Shown here: one piece after another, positions 17,160 to 25,802 of the stretch
Layout of the letters: every line of letters begins with the position of its first letter
Position numbering within the stretch: position 1 is the stretch's first letter
IMG/VR virus record: IMGVR_UViG_3300020020_000010
Span: 1-42,351 of that record
Length of the DNA: 42,351 bases
Direction: 5' to 3' (one strand)
From: a virus
Notes under the pieces: generated by a model
What the model was told of the DNA's origin: nothing
Databases searched by the model: none
Seen by the model: the letters and a program-made list of their open reading frames with translations, nothing else
Made by a program: the position numbers and the translations under genes

Positions 17160-17653
17160 TGCTGCGTTACGTCTACGGCTACGACGCCCTGATCTCGCAG
17201 TTCGTCGCGAGCATGATCCCGCATTGCCGGCGCGGCTTCGGGGAGTGCAAGACGATCGGCGTGATCGACGAGCAGGACCGCCTGATCGCTGGCTTGGTCT
17301 ATCACAACTACGACCCTGAGGCTGAGCTGATCGAGATGAGCGGCGCCGCGACGACGCCGCACTGGCTGCAGCGCGGCATGGTCGGGCGCATGCATCGGTA
17401 CCCGTTCCACCAGTGCGGCTGCCAGATGGTGGCGATGCGGATCCCAGCCGACAACGAGCGGCTGCTGCGCCAGCTCGCGGTCTATGGCTACAACTTCGTG
17501 CTGTTTCCCAGGCTGTTCGGCCGCGAGCGTGATGGTGTTATCGCCACGCTAACCGTCGAGGATTGGGCAGCGAACAGGTTCAACAAGCGGCTCAGGCATC
17601 ACATCGATGACCGGCTGATCGATGCCGCTGAATACAACGAGGAGGCCGCGTGA
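17159..17653 (+). CDS. GNAT-like acetyltransferase-fold protein
   Basis: The true start is the ATG at 17159 inside the upstream stop; the open frame further upstream is antigenic noise from the neighbouring gene's codons. The 164-residue protein has a GNAT-like order: a strand KTIGVIDEQDRLIAGLVYHNYD (about 31-52), a beta-hairpin ELIEMSGAATT, helix HWLQRGMVGRMHRYPF, and a CoA-side strand MVAMRIPADNERLLRQLAVYGY (about 93-114). Phages of several podovirus groups carry such a fold next to tail genes, where it may be structural or an enzyme acting early in infection. No classic Q/RxxGxG/A loop is obvious, so catalysis is uncertain. Confidence 0.75.
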   Translation: MLRYVYGYDALISQFVASMIPHCRRGFGECKTIGVIDEQDRLIAGLVYHNYDPEAELIEMSGAATTPHWLQRGMVGRMHRYPFHQCGCQMVAMRIPADNERLLRQLAVYGYNFVLFPRLFGRERDGVIATLTVEDWAANRFNKRLRHHIDDRLIDAAEYNEEAA

Positions 17654-18039
17654 TGGATCTGCAAAGTCTGGCCCAGCAATACCTGCCGCAAGCGACCAAC
17701 GATCAGCGCAACGCGATCACGCAAGCGCTGATGAACATCCAGAACCCGCCGCCGCGCTCGGCGATGCCGCCGCAGACGCCGAGCATCCCGGCGCCGGGCG
17801 GCATGCAGCCTCCTGGCGTGCAGCAGCCAGGAGCAGCTCCTGGCATGGCGCCGCAGACACCGGGCGCCGGCATCGCGCCGACGCCGGGGCTGATGCCGCA
17901 GTCGCTGGCGCAGCCGATGCAGCCGGGCGGCATGATGCCGGGCGGGCCGAACTTCGCGCAGCCGCCGATCCTGGGTCAGGGGCCGCAGCCACAGACGCCG
18001 AACATGGTGCAGCCTCCCGCGCTCGGGCCGAACTACTGA
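17653..18039 (+). CDS. Pro/Gln/Met-rich low-complexity protein
   Basis: This 128-residue protein is preceded by GAGGAGG at 17639-17645, which favours the ATG at 17653 over the adjacent GTG at 17650. After a short helical start (LQSLAQQYLPQATNDQRNAI) it is almost all Pro, Gln, Gly, Met and Ala, with repeats such as PGGM, PQTP and QPG. It is likely an intrinsically disordered linker or virion-interior protein. It lies in the ejection-protein block. Confidence 0.65.
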   Translation: MDLQSLAQQYLPQATNDQRNAITQALMNIQNPPPRSAMPPQTPSIPAPGGMQPPGVQQPGAAPGMAPQTPGAGIAPTPGLMPQSLAQPMQPGGMMPGGPNFAQPPILGQGPQPQTPNMVQPPALGPNY

Positions 18040-18048
18040 AGGTGAAGC

Positions 18049-19536
18049 ATGGGTAAGCCGTCTCCGCCGTCACCGCCCAGTCCGGTCGAAACCGCGCGCG
18101 CCTCGACGTCGACCAATGTCGGCACGTCGATCGCCAACTCGTTCCTGGGCAACGTCAACCAGATCACGCCCGACGGGTCGCTGCGCTATGACACGACCGG
18201 CAGCTACACCTGGAACGATCCCTACACCGGGCTCGCGGTCAACATCCCGACGTTCACCGCCACCCAGACGCTGAGCGAGCAGCAGCAGGCACTCAAGGCC
18301 CAGACCGACGCCGCCAAGTACAACATGGCCGGCATGGCGAACACCCAGAGTGAACGCCTGTCGAACCTGCTGTCGAACGAGATCAATCTCTCTGACGCGC
18401 CGGGCGCCGGCGACAGCAACTGGATCGGCAACATCCTGGCGCCGGCGACCACGTTCGGCGATGCCGGCCAGCAGAAGCTGGCGCTCGGCGACTACGGCAA
18501 GCAACTGACCGAGTTCGGCGACGCCGGCGCGATCACCAAGAGCTACGGGCAGAACGACTTCAGCAAGGACCGCGACGACGTCGAAGCCGCGCTCATGGGG
18601 CGGCTCAATCCGCAGCTCCAGCGCGAGCGTGGCAACATCGAGCAGCGGCTCGCCGACCAGGGCATCCGCTATGGCAGCGCCGCCTATACCGCGGCGATGG
18701 ACGACTACAATCGCCAAGCCAACGACCTGCGCCTGGGTGTGACCGCTGCCGGCGGTCAAGAGCAGCAGCGCATGATGGACATGGCGGCGCAGCGCGCCGG
18801 GTTCGAAAACGCCGCGCAGCAGCAGGAGTACACCCAGAAGTTCGGCCGGGGTCAGTTCGCCAACGAGGCGCAGAAGCAGCAATTCCAAGAGGATCTGCAG
18901 GCTGGTCAGTTCACCAACCAAGCGCAGCGCGATCAATTCATGCAGGAGGCGGCGCGCGGCGAGTTCGCCAACGCCGGGCTGGCGCAGCAGGTCGCGCAGG
19001 CGCAGTCGCGGTTCAACGCGCAGAACATGGCGCGCAACCAGTACATGTCCGAGCAATACGCACTGCGCAACCAGCCGATCAACGAGATCTCGGCGCTGCT
19101 GTCGGGCTCGCAGATCAACAACCCGAACTTCGTCAACACGCCAAACAACCAGATCCCGACCACGGACGTCGCCGGCCTGATCAACACGCGCTTCTCGCAG
19201 GACATGGACATCTACAAGCAGGAGAGCGCGAACTACAACGCGATGATGGGCGGGATCCTTGGAATGGCCGGCGGCATGATGAAGATGTCGGACGAGCGCA
19301 TGAAGGACGACATCGATCGCGTCGGCACTGTGTTTGCGACCGACCCCGACACCGGCAGCAAGAAGAAGCTGCCGATCTACGAGTACAGCTACAAGGACGA
19401 TCCTGCGGACGAGCGCCACGTCGGCCCGATGGCGCAGGACGTCGAGAAGATCGATCGCGGCGCCGTCAAGACGCGCGGTGGCATCAAGTACATCGACGAA
19501 GATCGAGTGATGGGCTCCATCCTGAGGGCGGCATGA
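18049..19536 (+). CDS. Virion protein with C-terminal S74 intramolecular chaperone domain
   Basis: This 495-residue protein starts MGKPSPPSPPSPVETA and has NSFLGNVNQITPDGSLRYDTTG near residues 29-50. Residues 230-330 are Gln-rich helical repeats based on QFxNxAQ (FANEAQKQQF, FTNQAQRDQF, FANAGLAQQ). The last 85 residues are a Peptidase S74-like chaperone of endosialidase type: SDERMKDDI, YEYSYKDDP, HVGPMAQDVE, then YIDEDRVMGSI. Ser414 and Lys419 are spaced like the Ser-Lys dyad of that family, so self-cleavage near residue 414 is predicted. The chaperone normally trimerises beta-helical fibres. The Gln-rich body here is not a typical fibre. Confidence 0.8.
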   Translation: MGKPSPPSPPSPVETARASTSTNVGTSIANSFLGNVNQITPDGSLRYDTTGSYTWNDPYTGLAVNIPTFTATQTLSEQQQALKAQTDAAKYNMAGMANTQSERLSNLLSNEINLSDAPGAGDSNWIGNILAPATTFGDAGQQKLALGDYGKQLTEFGDAGAITKSYGQNDFSKDRDDVEAALMGRLNPQLQRERGNIEQRLADQGIRYGSAAYTAAMDDYNRQANDLRLGVTAAGGQEQQRMMDMAAQRAGFENAAQQQEYTQKFGRGQFANEAQKQQFQEDLQAGQFTNQAQRDQFMQEAARGEFANAGLAQQVAQAQSRFNAQNMARNQYMSEQYALRNQPINEISALLSGSQINNPNFVNTPNNQIPTTDVAGLINTRFSQDMDIYKQESANYNAMMGGILGMAGGMMKMSDERMKDDIDRVGTVFATDPDTGSKKKLPIYEYSYKDDPADERHVGPMAQDVEKIDRGAVKTRGGIKYIDEDRVMGSILRAA

Positions 19537-19537
19537 C

Positions 19538-22513
19538 ATGGCGACAAAAGCAGACGGCGTCGACGAAGGTGCAGGCCTTGCCCCGCTGAGCTTCATCTTC
19601 GGCGGCAACACCAACCTGACCTACGAGGAGCTGAAGAAGCGACGCGCGATCGCCGCAGCGCTCGCTGCGCGCCAGAAGGGTTTCCCCAAGACGCTGGGCG
19701 AAGGCCTGACCTATCTCGGCGAGAGCATTGGCGAGGCCGGCCTCAACTGGCGGCTCGCACAGGCTGAGAAGGCGCAACAGCTGCGCGACCAGGGCGTGGT
19801 CGCCGGGCAGCCGGGCAGCCCCGGCTATGTCAGGCCGCAGCTCGGCGGCGACAGCCAGCCCCGGCAGGCGGCGCCAGCCGCCGCGCAGCCCCGACAGACC
19901 AGCGTGGTGCCGGTCGAGCCGCAGCCAGCCGCTCGGCCCGCGGTGGCAGCGAACGAGCCGGAGGTCATCCCTGGGGACCGCCCGGCACCGTTTGTCGAGG
20001 GGCAGCCCAACAACATCGTGACCCGCGGCGACCCGAGCCTGTTCGTGCCGCACCTGGGGCCGATCCCGCCGGAGCACGCGCCCGCGGCCTATGTGCCGGA
20101 GGTGGTCGGCATCCCGCAGCGGGCCGAGGGTGAGCCGCTGCAAAGGGGCGATCGCCTGCCGATGATGCCGCCGCCCATGCAGGGCGATGGTGGTGTCCCG
20201 TACTTCGGTGAGGGACGGAGGCAGCAGATTGAACAGAACGCGCTGCCGGCAGAGCCCGCGGAGCCGCCGCCCGACCGCGTGTCAGTGGCACCGCAGTCGG
20301 CCCAGCCGGAGGTTCTCGCCTACGCTGAGCCGGATACCGAGCCAGCCGCAGCTCCGGCGGCGGCGCCGGCGGCGGCGCCGCAGCTCCCCCCTGGTGTCAG
20401 GGCGGTGCCGCGCTATTCGGAAGACCCCGCCACCGGCGAGCGCACCCAGGTCGGCGTCCGCCTTGTCAGCGACGGGGCGAACCCGAGCTGGCGCACCCAG
20501 GTGTCGCCGGAGGCGCGCGAGTGGCAGCGGCAACAGATCACCGCCTCTGTCGCGCAGCAGCAAGGAACGGCCCCAACTGGGGCCCAAGCCCCAGTTGGTG
20601 AGCCCCCAGTCGCCGACCCGGCCGCCTACAACGCGATCGACGCCGCCGGCGAGGCTCAGACCCAGCTGCGCGACCAGCGCCGTGCCGCGATCCACGGGAT
20701 CGAGAGCGGTGGTGCGCGCGATCCCTACTCCCTGGTCGGTGCCGTTACGCGCGGCGATCGCCCCTACGGGAAGTATCAAGTGATGGGGCGCAACGTGCCG
20801 CAGTGGACCGAGGAGGCCCTGGGGCGACGGATGACGCCGCAGGAGTTCCTGGCAGACCGCGAAGCGCAAGACCGCGTGTTCGATCACCGGTTCGGCGGCT
20901 ACGCCGACCGCTACGGCGAGGAGGGCGCTGCGCGGGCGTGGTTCGGTGGTGAGCGGGGTATGCGGAATGTCAACGCGACTGACGTCCATGGCCGCCTGAC
21001 GGTCGGCAGCTACGGCCGGGACTATCTCAATCGCCTCGCTGCGCCTGGGCCAGCTCAGGCCCCAGCTCAGGTCGCCGCGGCGCCGCCGCCTCAACAGGTG
21101 GTGCAGGAGCCGCGGCCGGCAGCGGTGGTCGGCGGCGCCCCCGGCACCGGTCGCGACGCGATCGCGGCGGCGCTGGTCGCGCAGGGCGCTGAGCCGCGCG
21201 AAGCCAGCGCGGCCTATACGGATCCGACCGGCCAGGAGGTGCCGCAGGCAAACCCTACGCAGGCGGGGGAGACACCCCCGCAGATTACCTCTGGGGCTCG
21301 CCCTCAAGCGGCGTCCTCGAACTCGATGTTGGTAGCTTCTGGTGAGGAGCCGTCACCGTTCGATCGGCTGCTCAATCAGCGGCAGGCACCGGCAATGGTT
21401 GCCGGCGATCAGCCGCTCGGCCCGGCAGTGCCGGCGCCGAACGCTACGATCCAGCCGATGCCCGGCGCGATGCCGTCGAACGAAGCGATCCCACCGGCAA
21501 GCCAGCAGGTGCGCGTACCGCCAGGACCGGCGCCCAAGCGCCCCGACATCCTGCTGCCGAACGCGGAGATGCGCTATTGGCAGGGTGTCATGATGAACCC
21601 TGGCGTGAGCGACCGGGTGCGGGAGTATGCCAAGAGCAAGCTCGACGAGCAGGAGGCGTACCGCAAGCAGCATCAGGCGGCGGCCGACAATGACTTCATC
21701 GACGCGCGCACACAGCACAATGCGGAGGTGAAGGATTACGAGAAGTGGCTGCGCGAGGCGCCCGACCGCGACATCAAGCAGCTCGCCGATCGACTGGCGA
21801 TCCAGAAGGCCCAGGCCGACGCCAACAGGCAGCCGGCCGAGGCGCTGAAGCTGCAGCTTGAGATCGACAAGCTTGCTAAGGAGCTGATGGCGCCGCATCG
21901 CGTCACGGTCGGCGGCACACAGTTCGAGCAGCCCCACACCGGCCCAGGACAGCCACAGCAGCCCTATCGCGTGTCGCCGGGGCTGCCGCCGGCGGAGGAG
22001 AAGCAGCTCACCGAGGGTCAGGCTAAGGATCTGCGGCTGTACGAGCGATCGGTGGTTTCTCACTCCCAGCTGACGCCCGAGCGGCTGAAGACGCTCGCGA
22101 ACGTCGCCGACGTCAGGGCGGCCAACATCCCGTTGGTCGGGAATTACTTGGTGTCTCCAGAGTTTCGTGCTGCCAAAGCCGCCGCCGATGCGTGGCTCTT
22201 GTCCAACATCCGCCTGGAGAGCGGCGCGGTGATCGGCAAGGACGAGATCCCGCAGCACTACCCGACCTACTTCGCCATGCCGGGCGACGACCCGCACACG
22301 ATTGCTCAGAAGGAGGCGCGCCGAGCTGCGGTCATGAAGAGCAACTACGATGCGCTCGGCAGTATTGGCCGCAGGTCAGCCGACGCCTTTGTCGAGCAGC
22401 GCGAGGCGCGTCGGACAGACGAGGGCGAGGGCACTGTCCGCACCAATCGCAGGACCGGAAAGCAGCAACGGGTGATCGACGGCTATTGGGAGGACACCAC
22501 CAGTGGCAGATAA
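19538..22513 (+). CDS. Internal virion / ejection protein with lytic transglycosylase domain
   Basis: The 991-residue product is the largest in the genome. Residues 90-380 and 505-690 are Pro/Ala/Gln-rich and disordered. Between them, residues about 380-500 form an SLT-type transglycosylase domain: AIHGIESGGARDPYSLVGA with Glu389 as the expected catalytic acid, YGKYQVMGRNVPQWTEEALG, and AARAWFGGERG. The C-terminal third is helical, with a coiled coil at about 690-760. Such proteins are ejected with the DNA and cut peptidoglycan locally so the genome can cross the envelope. It is the only clear peptidoglycan-cleaving domain in the window. Confidence 0.85.
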   Translation: MATKADGVDEGAGLAPLSFIFGGNTNLTYEELKKRRAIAAALAARQKGFPKTLGEGLTYLGESIGEAGLNWRLAQAEKAQQLRDQGVVAGQPGSPGYVRPQLGGDSQPRQAAPAAAQPRQTSVVPVEPQPAARPAVAANEPEVIPGDRPAPFVEGQPNNIVTRGDPSLFVPHLGPIPPEHAPAAYVPEVVGIPQRAEGEPLQRGDRLPMMPPPMQGDGGVPYFGEGRRQQIEQNALPAEPAEPPPDRVSVAPQSAQPEVLAYAEPDTEPAAAPAAAPAAAPQLPPGVRAVPRYSEDPATGERTQVGVRLVSDGANPSWRTQVSPEAREWQRQQITASVAQQQGTAPTGAQAPVGEPPVADPAAYNAIDAAGEAQTQLRDQRRAAIHGIESGGARDPYSLVGAVTRGDRPYGKYQVMGRNVPQWTEEALGRRMTPQEFLADREAQDRVFDHRFGGYADRYGEEGAARAWFGGERGMRNVNATDVHGRLTVGSYGRDYLNRLAAPGPAQAPAQVAAAPPPQQVVQEPRPAAVVGGAPGTGRDAIAAALVAQGAEPREASAAYTDPTGQEVPQANPTQAGETPPQITSGARPQAASSNSMLVASGEEPSPFDRLLNQRQAPAMVAGDQPLGPAVPAPNATIQPMPGAMPSNEAIPPASQQVRVPPGPAPKRPDILLPNAEMRYWQGVMMNPGVSDRVREYAKSKLDEQEAYRKQHQAAADNDFIDARTQHNAEVKDYEKWLREAPDRDIKQLADRLAIQKAQADANRQPAEALKLQLEIDKLAKELMAPHRVTVGGTQFEQPHTGPGQPQQPYRVSPGLPPAEEKQLTEGQAKDLRLYERSVVSHSQLTPERLKTLANVADVRAANIPLVGNYLVSPEFRAAKAAADAWLLSNIRLESGAVIGKDEIPQHYPTYFAMPGDDPHTIAQKEARRAAVMKSNYDALGSIGRRSADAFVEQREARRTDEGEGTVRTNRRTGKQQRVIDGYWEDTTSGR

Positions 22514-24116
22514 GGACGACGACGAGTGGATTGTGCATCGCCCTGGCGCGCCGCCTGCGCTGCCGCCCGGCGTCGTTCCGCTGCCGAATGACGGCTACGA
22601 CTACACGCGGTCGCCGACGGCGCGCATCACCGTGCGTCCGCCCGGCAAGTGGGGGCCCGACGAGGAACGGACATGGCAGGGCGTTCGCACCGTCGAGGAT
22701 CTCCCGCAGATCGCCGACGACACGGTGCGAGCAGCCGCTAACACCATCACCTTCGGCGGCGCCGACCGGCTCGCCGCCGGCGCTGACGCAGCATTCGGGA
22801 CCGGCACCTACGAAGAGAACCTTAAGGCCGAGCTGCTCAAGTCAGCGCAGGCGCGATCGCGCAGCCCGGTCGCCTCCGTGGCCGGCGATGCCGCTGGCAC
22901 GCTCGCGCTGCCGTCCCGCCTGGGGCCGGCACTCGCTACACGCTTCGGTTCTGGCGCGGGCGCGCGAGCTGCTGGCTACGGCGCCGAGGGCGCGCTGATC
23001 GGCGCAGCTCAAGGTGCTGGCAACACCTACACCGGCAACCCGGCTGACTATGCCAAGAACGCAACTATGGGCGGCGTGCTCGGCGGAGTGACCGGCGGGG
23101 TGGGCGGCGCAGCGTTCGGCCCACGCGCGCCGGTGTCGAGCGCGCGCCGGCCGACACTGCCTGAGCAGGCCCGCGGCACTGACGTGGCTTACAACACCCT
23201 GCGCGCCAACCCGGCCGCCTATGGCGCAGATCATTTCGGGCGAGCTGCTGACGCCCTGGAGCAGCGGTTGCTCAACGAGGGCTACATCCGCAACTACAGC
23301 CCCGGCTCGTTCACGGCGGTCGATCGCATGCGTACCGCGCAAGGCAACCCGAATGCGGTGGTGACGCCTGCCAACGTCGATCTGGTTCGTCGGGGCATCA
23401 ACCGCATTCCGCGCGGCGAGCTGTCGGCGACCGATCGCAGCAGCGGCCGGATCGTCAAGCAGGCAATCGACGACTTCCTGATCAACCCGCCGCCCGGATC
23501 AATTCGACCCGGTTCTGGCCCTGCCGCGGCAACAGCTGCGCATCAGGCCCAGACTGCGCGCGATATGGCGGCGACTCAGTACCGCATGCAGAAGATGGCC
23601 GACATGCGTCAGGCCGCCGAGAACCAAGCCGCCGCCTCGTGGTCGGGGCTCAACGTCGAGAACAGCATCCGCGGGCAGGTCAAGAACTTCATCAACCCCA
23701 ACACTGGCGGCCGGCAGCGGCTGGAGGGCTACACCGCGGCCGAGCAAGCAGCGCTGCGCGATATTGTCCACCGCGGCGGCGTTGCGAACGTCGGGCGCTG
23801 GGCCGGCAACATCGCAGCAGGTGGTGGCGGCTTGGCGGTGCCAGTGGTGGCAATGGCCGGCGGCGAGGCTCTCAAGCTTGACCCGACCACGGCGGCGGCT
23901 ATCCCGCTGGCCGGCTTGGCGTTGCGCGGCATCTCTAACCGCTCGGCGCGAAACACGATCGCCCGCGCCGAGGATCTGATTGCGCAGCGCAGTCCGCTCT
24001 ATGTGCAGCGCGCCGCGACTGCGCCGATGACGCAGAGAGGCCTGTCGTCGGGCCAGACACAGACATTGCGCGACGCGATCGCGCTTCAAATGATCGACCG
24101 CGAATACCGGGAGTAG
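22503..24116 (+). CDS. Putative internal virion (ejection) protein, Gly/Ala-rich
   Basis: The start is a GTG at 22503 with GGGAGG nine bases upstream, overlapping the preceding gene by 11 bases. The 537-residue protein has a Gly/Ala-rich hydrophobic centre (GYGAEGALIGAAQGAGN and ATMGGVLGGVTGGVGGAAFG, about residues 155-200) and another near 430-475 (NIAAGGGGLAVPVVAMAGG). These look like membrane-inserting segments of ejection proteins. The N-terminus is acidic (ADKDDDEW). It sits between the transglycosylase protein and the tail fibre. A pore-forming role during DNA ejection is inferred, not shown. Confidence 0.7.
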   Translation: MADKDDDEWIVHRPGAPPALPPGVVPLPNDGYDYTRSPTARITVRPPGKWGPDEERTWQGVRTVEDLPQIADDTVRAAANTITFGGADRLAAGADAAFGTGTYEENLKAELLKSAQARSRSPVASVAGDAAGTLALPSRLGPALATRFGSGAGARAAGYGAEGALIGAAQGAGNTYTGNPADYAKNATMGGVLGGVTGGVGGAAFGPRAPVSSARRPTLPEQARGTDVAYNTLRANPAAYGADHFGRAADALEQRLLNEGYIRNYSPGSFTAVDRMRTAQGNPNAVVTPANVDLVRRGINRIPRGELSATDRSSGRIVKQAIDDFLINPPPGSIRPGSGPAAATAAHQAQTARDMAATQYRMQKMADMRQAAENQAAASWSGLNVENSIRGQVKNFINPNTGGRQRLEGYTAAEQAALRDIVHRGGVANVGRWAGNIAAGGGGLAVPVVAMAGGEALKLDPTTAAAIPLAGLALRGISNRSARNTIARAEDLIAQRSPLYVQRAATAPMTQRGLSSGQTQTLRDAIALQMIDREYRE

Positions 24117-24121
24117 CCGCC

Positions 24122-25504
24122 ATGCCGCGCGACGGTTCAAACATCTACACCCGGCCGCCGGGCACTGATGGCGTCCCCGACACCACGATCGAGAGCGCGA
24201 AGTACAACGCCCTGGTCGCTGACATCGAGGCCGACCTCAACATCCCGCGACCGATCATCGCCGGCGGCACCGCGTCGAGCACGCCGCGCGACGCGATGAT
24301 CGCGCTCAAGGGCGAGGTGACTGGGCAAGTCGTCGACAACTACGACACCTTCCCGTTTGTGTCGGGCACGTTCCATTCGGCGATCACCGCGACCGCGCCG
24401 CCGGTCGCAGCTCACGGCTTCGTCGGGATCTGCTACGCGGCCGATAACCTCAACATGGTGGTCGAGGCGCGCGACGAAACCGACGCCGCGGTACCGGGGC
24501 TGTTGTACGTCCGCGAGAAGAAGTCTGGCACCTGGGGCCCGTGGACCAGCCAGAGCGCCGCGCTCGACGCTGCAAAGGTCAATCGCGCCGGCGACACCAT
24601 GACCGGCCCGTTGAAACTGTCCGGTGAGCCGACCGATCCCGTGCATGCCGTGACCAAGACCTACGTCGACGCCGGCGACGCGCTGCGGCTGCCCAAGACC
24701 GGCGGCATCATGACCGGCCCGATCGGCATGGACGCCGAGCAGCCGGTGGTGTTCGGCGCCGAGGGGCACCTGATCCGCAGGGCCGCCGACGGCCGGTTGC
24801 TGATCGGTGGCGCCCCTGGCGAGGTCGAGATCGTGACCAGCCTGCTCAAGCTGGCCGGGCCGCCGACTACGGATCTGCATGCCGCGACCAAGAAGTATGC
24901 CGACGACAAGGTCACCGCCGGCAGCGCCGACAAGCTGCCGCTCACCGGCGGCACCATGACCGGGCCGCTGACCACGGCGCCGTCGCCGGGCGCGCTCACC
25001 CAGGTCACGCCCTCGCCGGCGATCGTGGTCAAAGGCAGCGGCAACACCGCCGGCCAGGACGCCTTCATGTCGTTCATGCGCGGCGCGGTCGGCGTCAACT
25101 TTGGCCTGGGCGCCGACAACCGGCTCAAGGTCGGCGGCTTCTCGATGGGCGAGATCAGCTACGAGCTGAGCTACGTCGACCAGGAGGATCAGGTCATCAC
25201 CGGCGGTGCCAGCGTGGTGCCCAAGGCGCTTAGCGCGCTGTCGGGCGCCACGATCGTGATCGACCCCGGCGACCGCCCGATGATGACGATCAGCAACAAT
25301 GGCCTGGGCACGATCCAGCCCGGCGCGATCGGCGGGCAATGCACGCTGCTGGTCACCAACATGAGCGGCGCCGCGATCCCGCTGACGTCGGCCTGGACCA
25401 AGGTCGACGGCACCTTCGACGACATCCCCGGCTCCAAGTTCCTGTGCTCGTGCGCGATCTTCCCAGGAGCTGCGAGCGTGCTGTCGGTTGTGAAGATCCT
25501 GTGA
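24122..25504 (+). CDS. Tail fibre protein with MTGPL repeats and shared C-terminal tip domain
   Basis: This 460-residue protein has an N-terminal attachment region (residues 1-150, with GFVGICYAADNLNMVVEARD). It is followed by three tail-fibre linker units built on GDTMTGPL, GGIMTGPI and GGTMTGPL with HAVTKTYVDAG and HAATKKYADDK, as in many fibres with trimeric beta structure. The last 100 residues (about 359-460) match the end of the collagen-like fibre at 13027-14334 at roughly half identity, including DPGDRP, WTKVDG, and GSKFLCSC. The shared tip suggests that both bind the same receptor or attach the same way. A GGGAG precedes the ATG. Confidence 0.85.
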   Translation: MPRDGSNIYTRPPGTDGVPDTTIESAKYNALVADIEADLNIPRPIIAGGTASSTPRDAMIALKGEVTGQVVDNYDTFPFVSGTFHSAITATAPPVAAHGFVGICYAADNLNMVVEARDETDAAVPGLLYVREKKSGTWGPWTSQSAALDAAKVNRAGDTMTGPLKLSGEPTDPVHAVTKTYVDAGDALRLPKTGGIMTGPIGMDAEQPVVFGAEGHLIRRAADGRLLIGGAPGEVEIVTSLLKLAGPPTTDLHAATKKYADDKVTAGSADKLPLTGGTMTGPLTTAPSPGALTQVTPSPAIVVKGSGNTAGQDAFMSFMRGAVGVNFGLGADNRLKVGGFSMGEISYELSYVDQEDQVITGGASVVPKALSALSGATIVIDPGDRPMMTISNNGLGTIQPGAIGGQCTLLVTNMSGAAIPLTSAWTKVDGTFDDIPGSKFLCSCAIFPGAASVLSVVKIL

Positions 25505-25537
25505 AGATCCCTGTGGGGATCCTGTGGGGTTCCTGTG
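25493..25537. repeat. Four degenerate 11-12-bp tandem units ending in a start codon
   Basis: The units AAGATCCTGTG (25493-25503), AAGATCCCTGTG (25504-25515), GGGATCCTGTG (25516-25526) and GGGTTCCTGTG (25527-25537) follow one another. They span the fibre stop, and the last unit supplies the GTG start of the holin-like gene. Slippage here would change the spacing between the two genes. Confidence 0.75.
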
Positions 25538-25702
25538 ACCAAGATCGTCAAGCAGGTGATCGACAGCCTGGGCGGGTCACCGTTCGTGCTTGCATTGCTT
25601 GCGGTGAACGTCGTCTCGCTCGCCGGCTTCGGCTATGTGCTGCACGAGGTGTCGGCGGCGATGGCGCGGCGCGAGACGATCCTGGCGCGCTGTCTCGATT
25701 GA
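25535..25702 (+). CDS. Small membrane protein, holin candidate
   Basis: A 55-residue protein starts at a GTG in the last tandem repeat unit. Residues 14-36 (GSPFVLALLAVNVVSLAGFGYVL) form one transmembrane helix, followed by an amphipathic charged tail (EVSAAMARRETILARCLD). One-span proteins of this type with a short N-terminal helix (TKIVKQVIDSLGG) recur at the end of late operons in Rhizobiales phages and may act as holins. It is the last gene of the late operon, just before a strong terminator. No adjacent endolysin was found. Confidence 0.65.
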   Translation: MTKIVKQVIDSLGGSPFVLALLAVNVVSLAGFGYVLHEVSAAMARRETILARCLD

Positions 25703-25756
25703 CGCAGAAGGAGCGCCGCGATAGCTTCGCGACGCTCCGTTAGTGTTGTGTCGAAG

Positions 25757-25792
25757 AACGCCCGGCGAGGTCCAGCCCCATCGCCGGGCGTT
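25757..25792. terminator. Strong Rho-independent terminator between convergent operons
   Basis: AACGCCCGGCGA (25757-25768) pairs perfectly with TCGCCGGGCGTT (25781-25792) around a 12-base loop, and CGAA/TTCG can extend the stem. TTCGTTGTTGTT follows on the plus strand. It closes the rightward late operon and may also stop the convergent PEP-CTERM transcript, although the opposite side is less T-rich. Confidence 0.9.
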
Positions 25793-25802
25793 TTCGTTGT
25801 TG

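Noticed and set aside
18070-19614. Long open frame on the minus strand opposite the S74-chaperone gene
   Set aside because: It is a codon-position mirror of the real gene in a GC-rich genome. The product is Leu/Arg/Val/His-rich without motifs, while the plus strand has recognised domains.
24137-25339. 400-codon minus-strand frame opposite the tail fibre
   Set aside because: No motifs. The fibre on the plus strand has clear MTGPL repeats and a shared tip.
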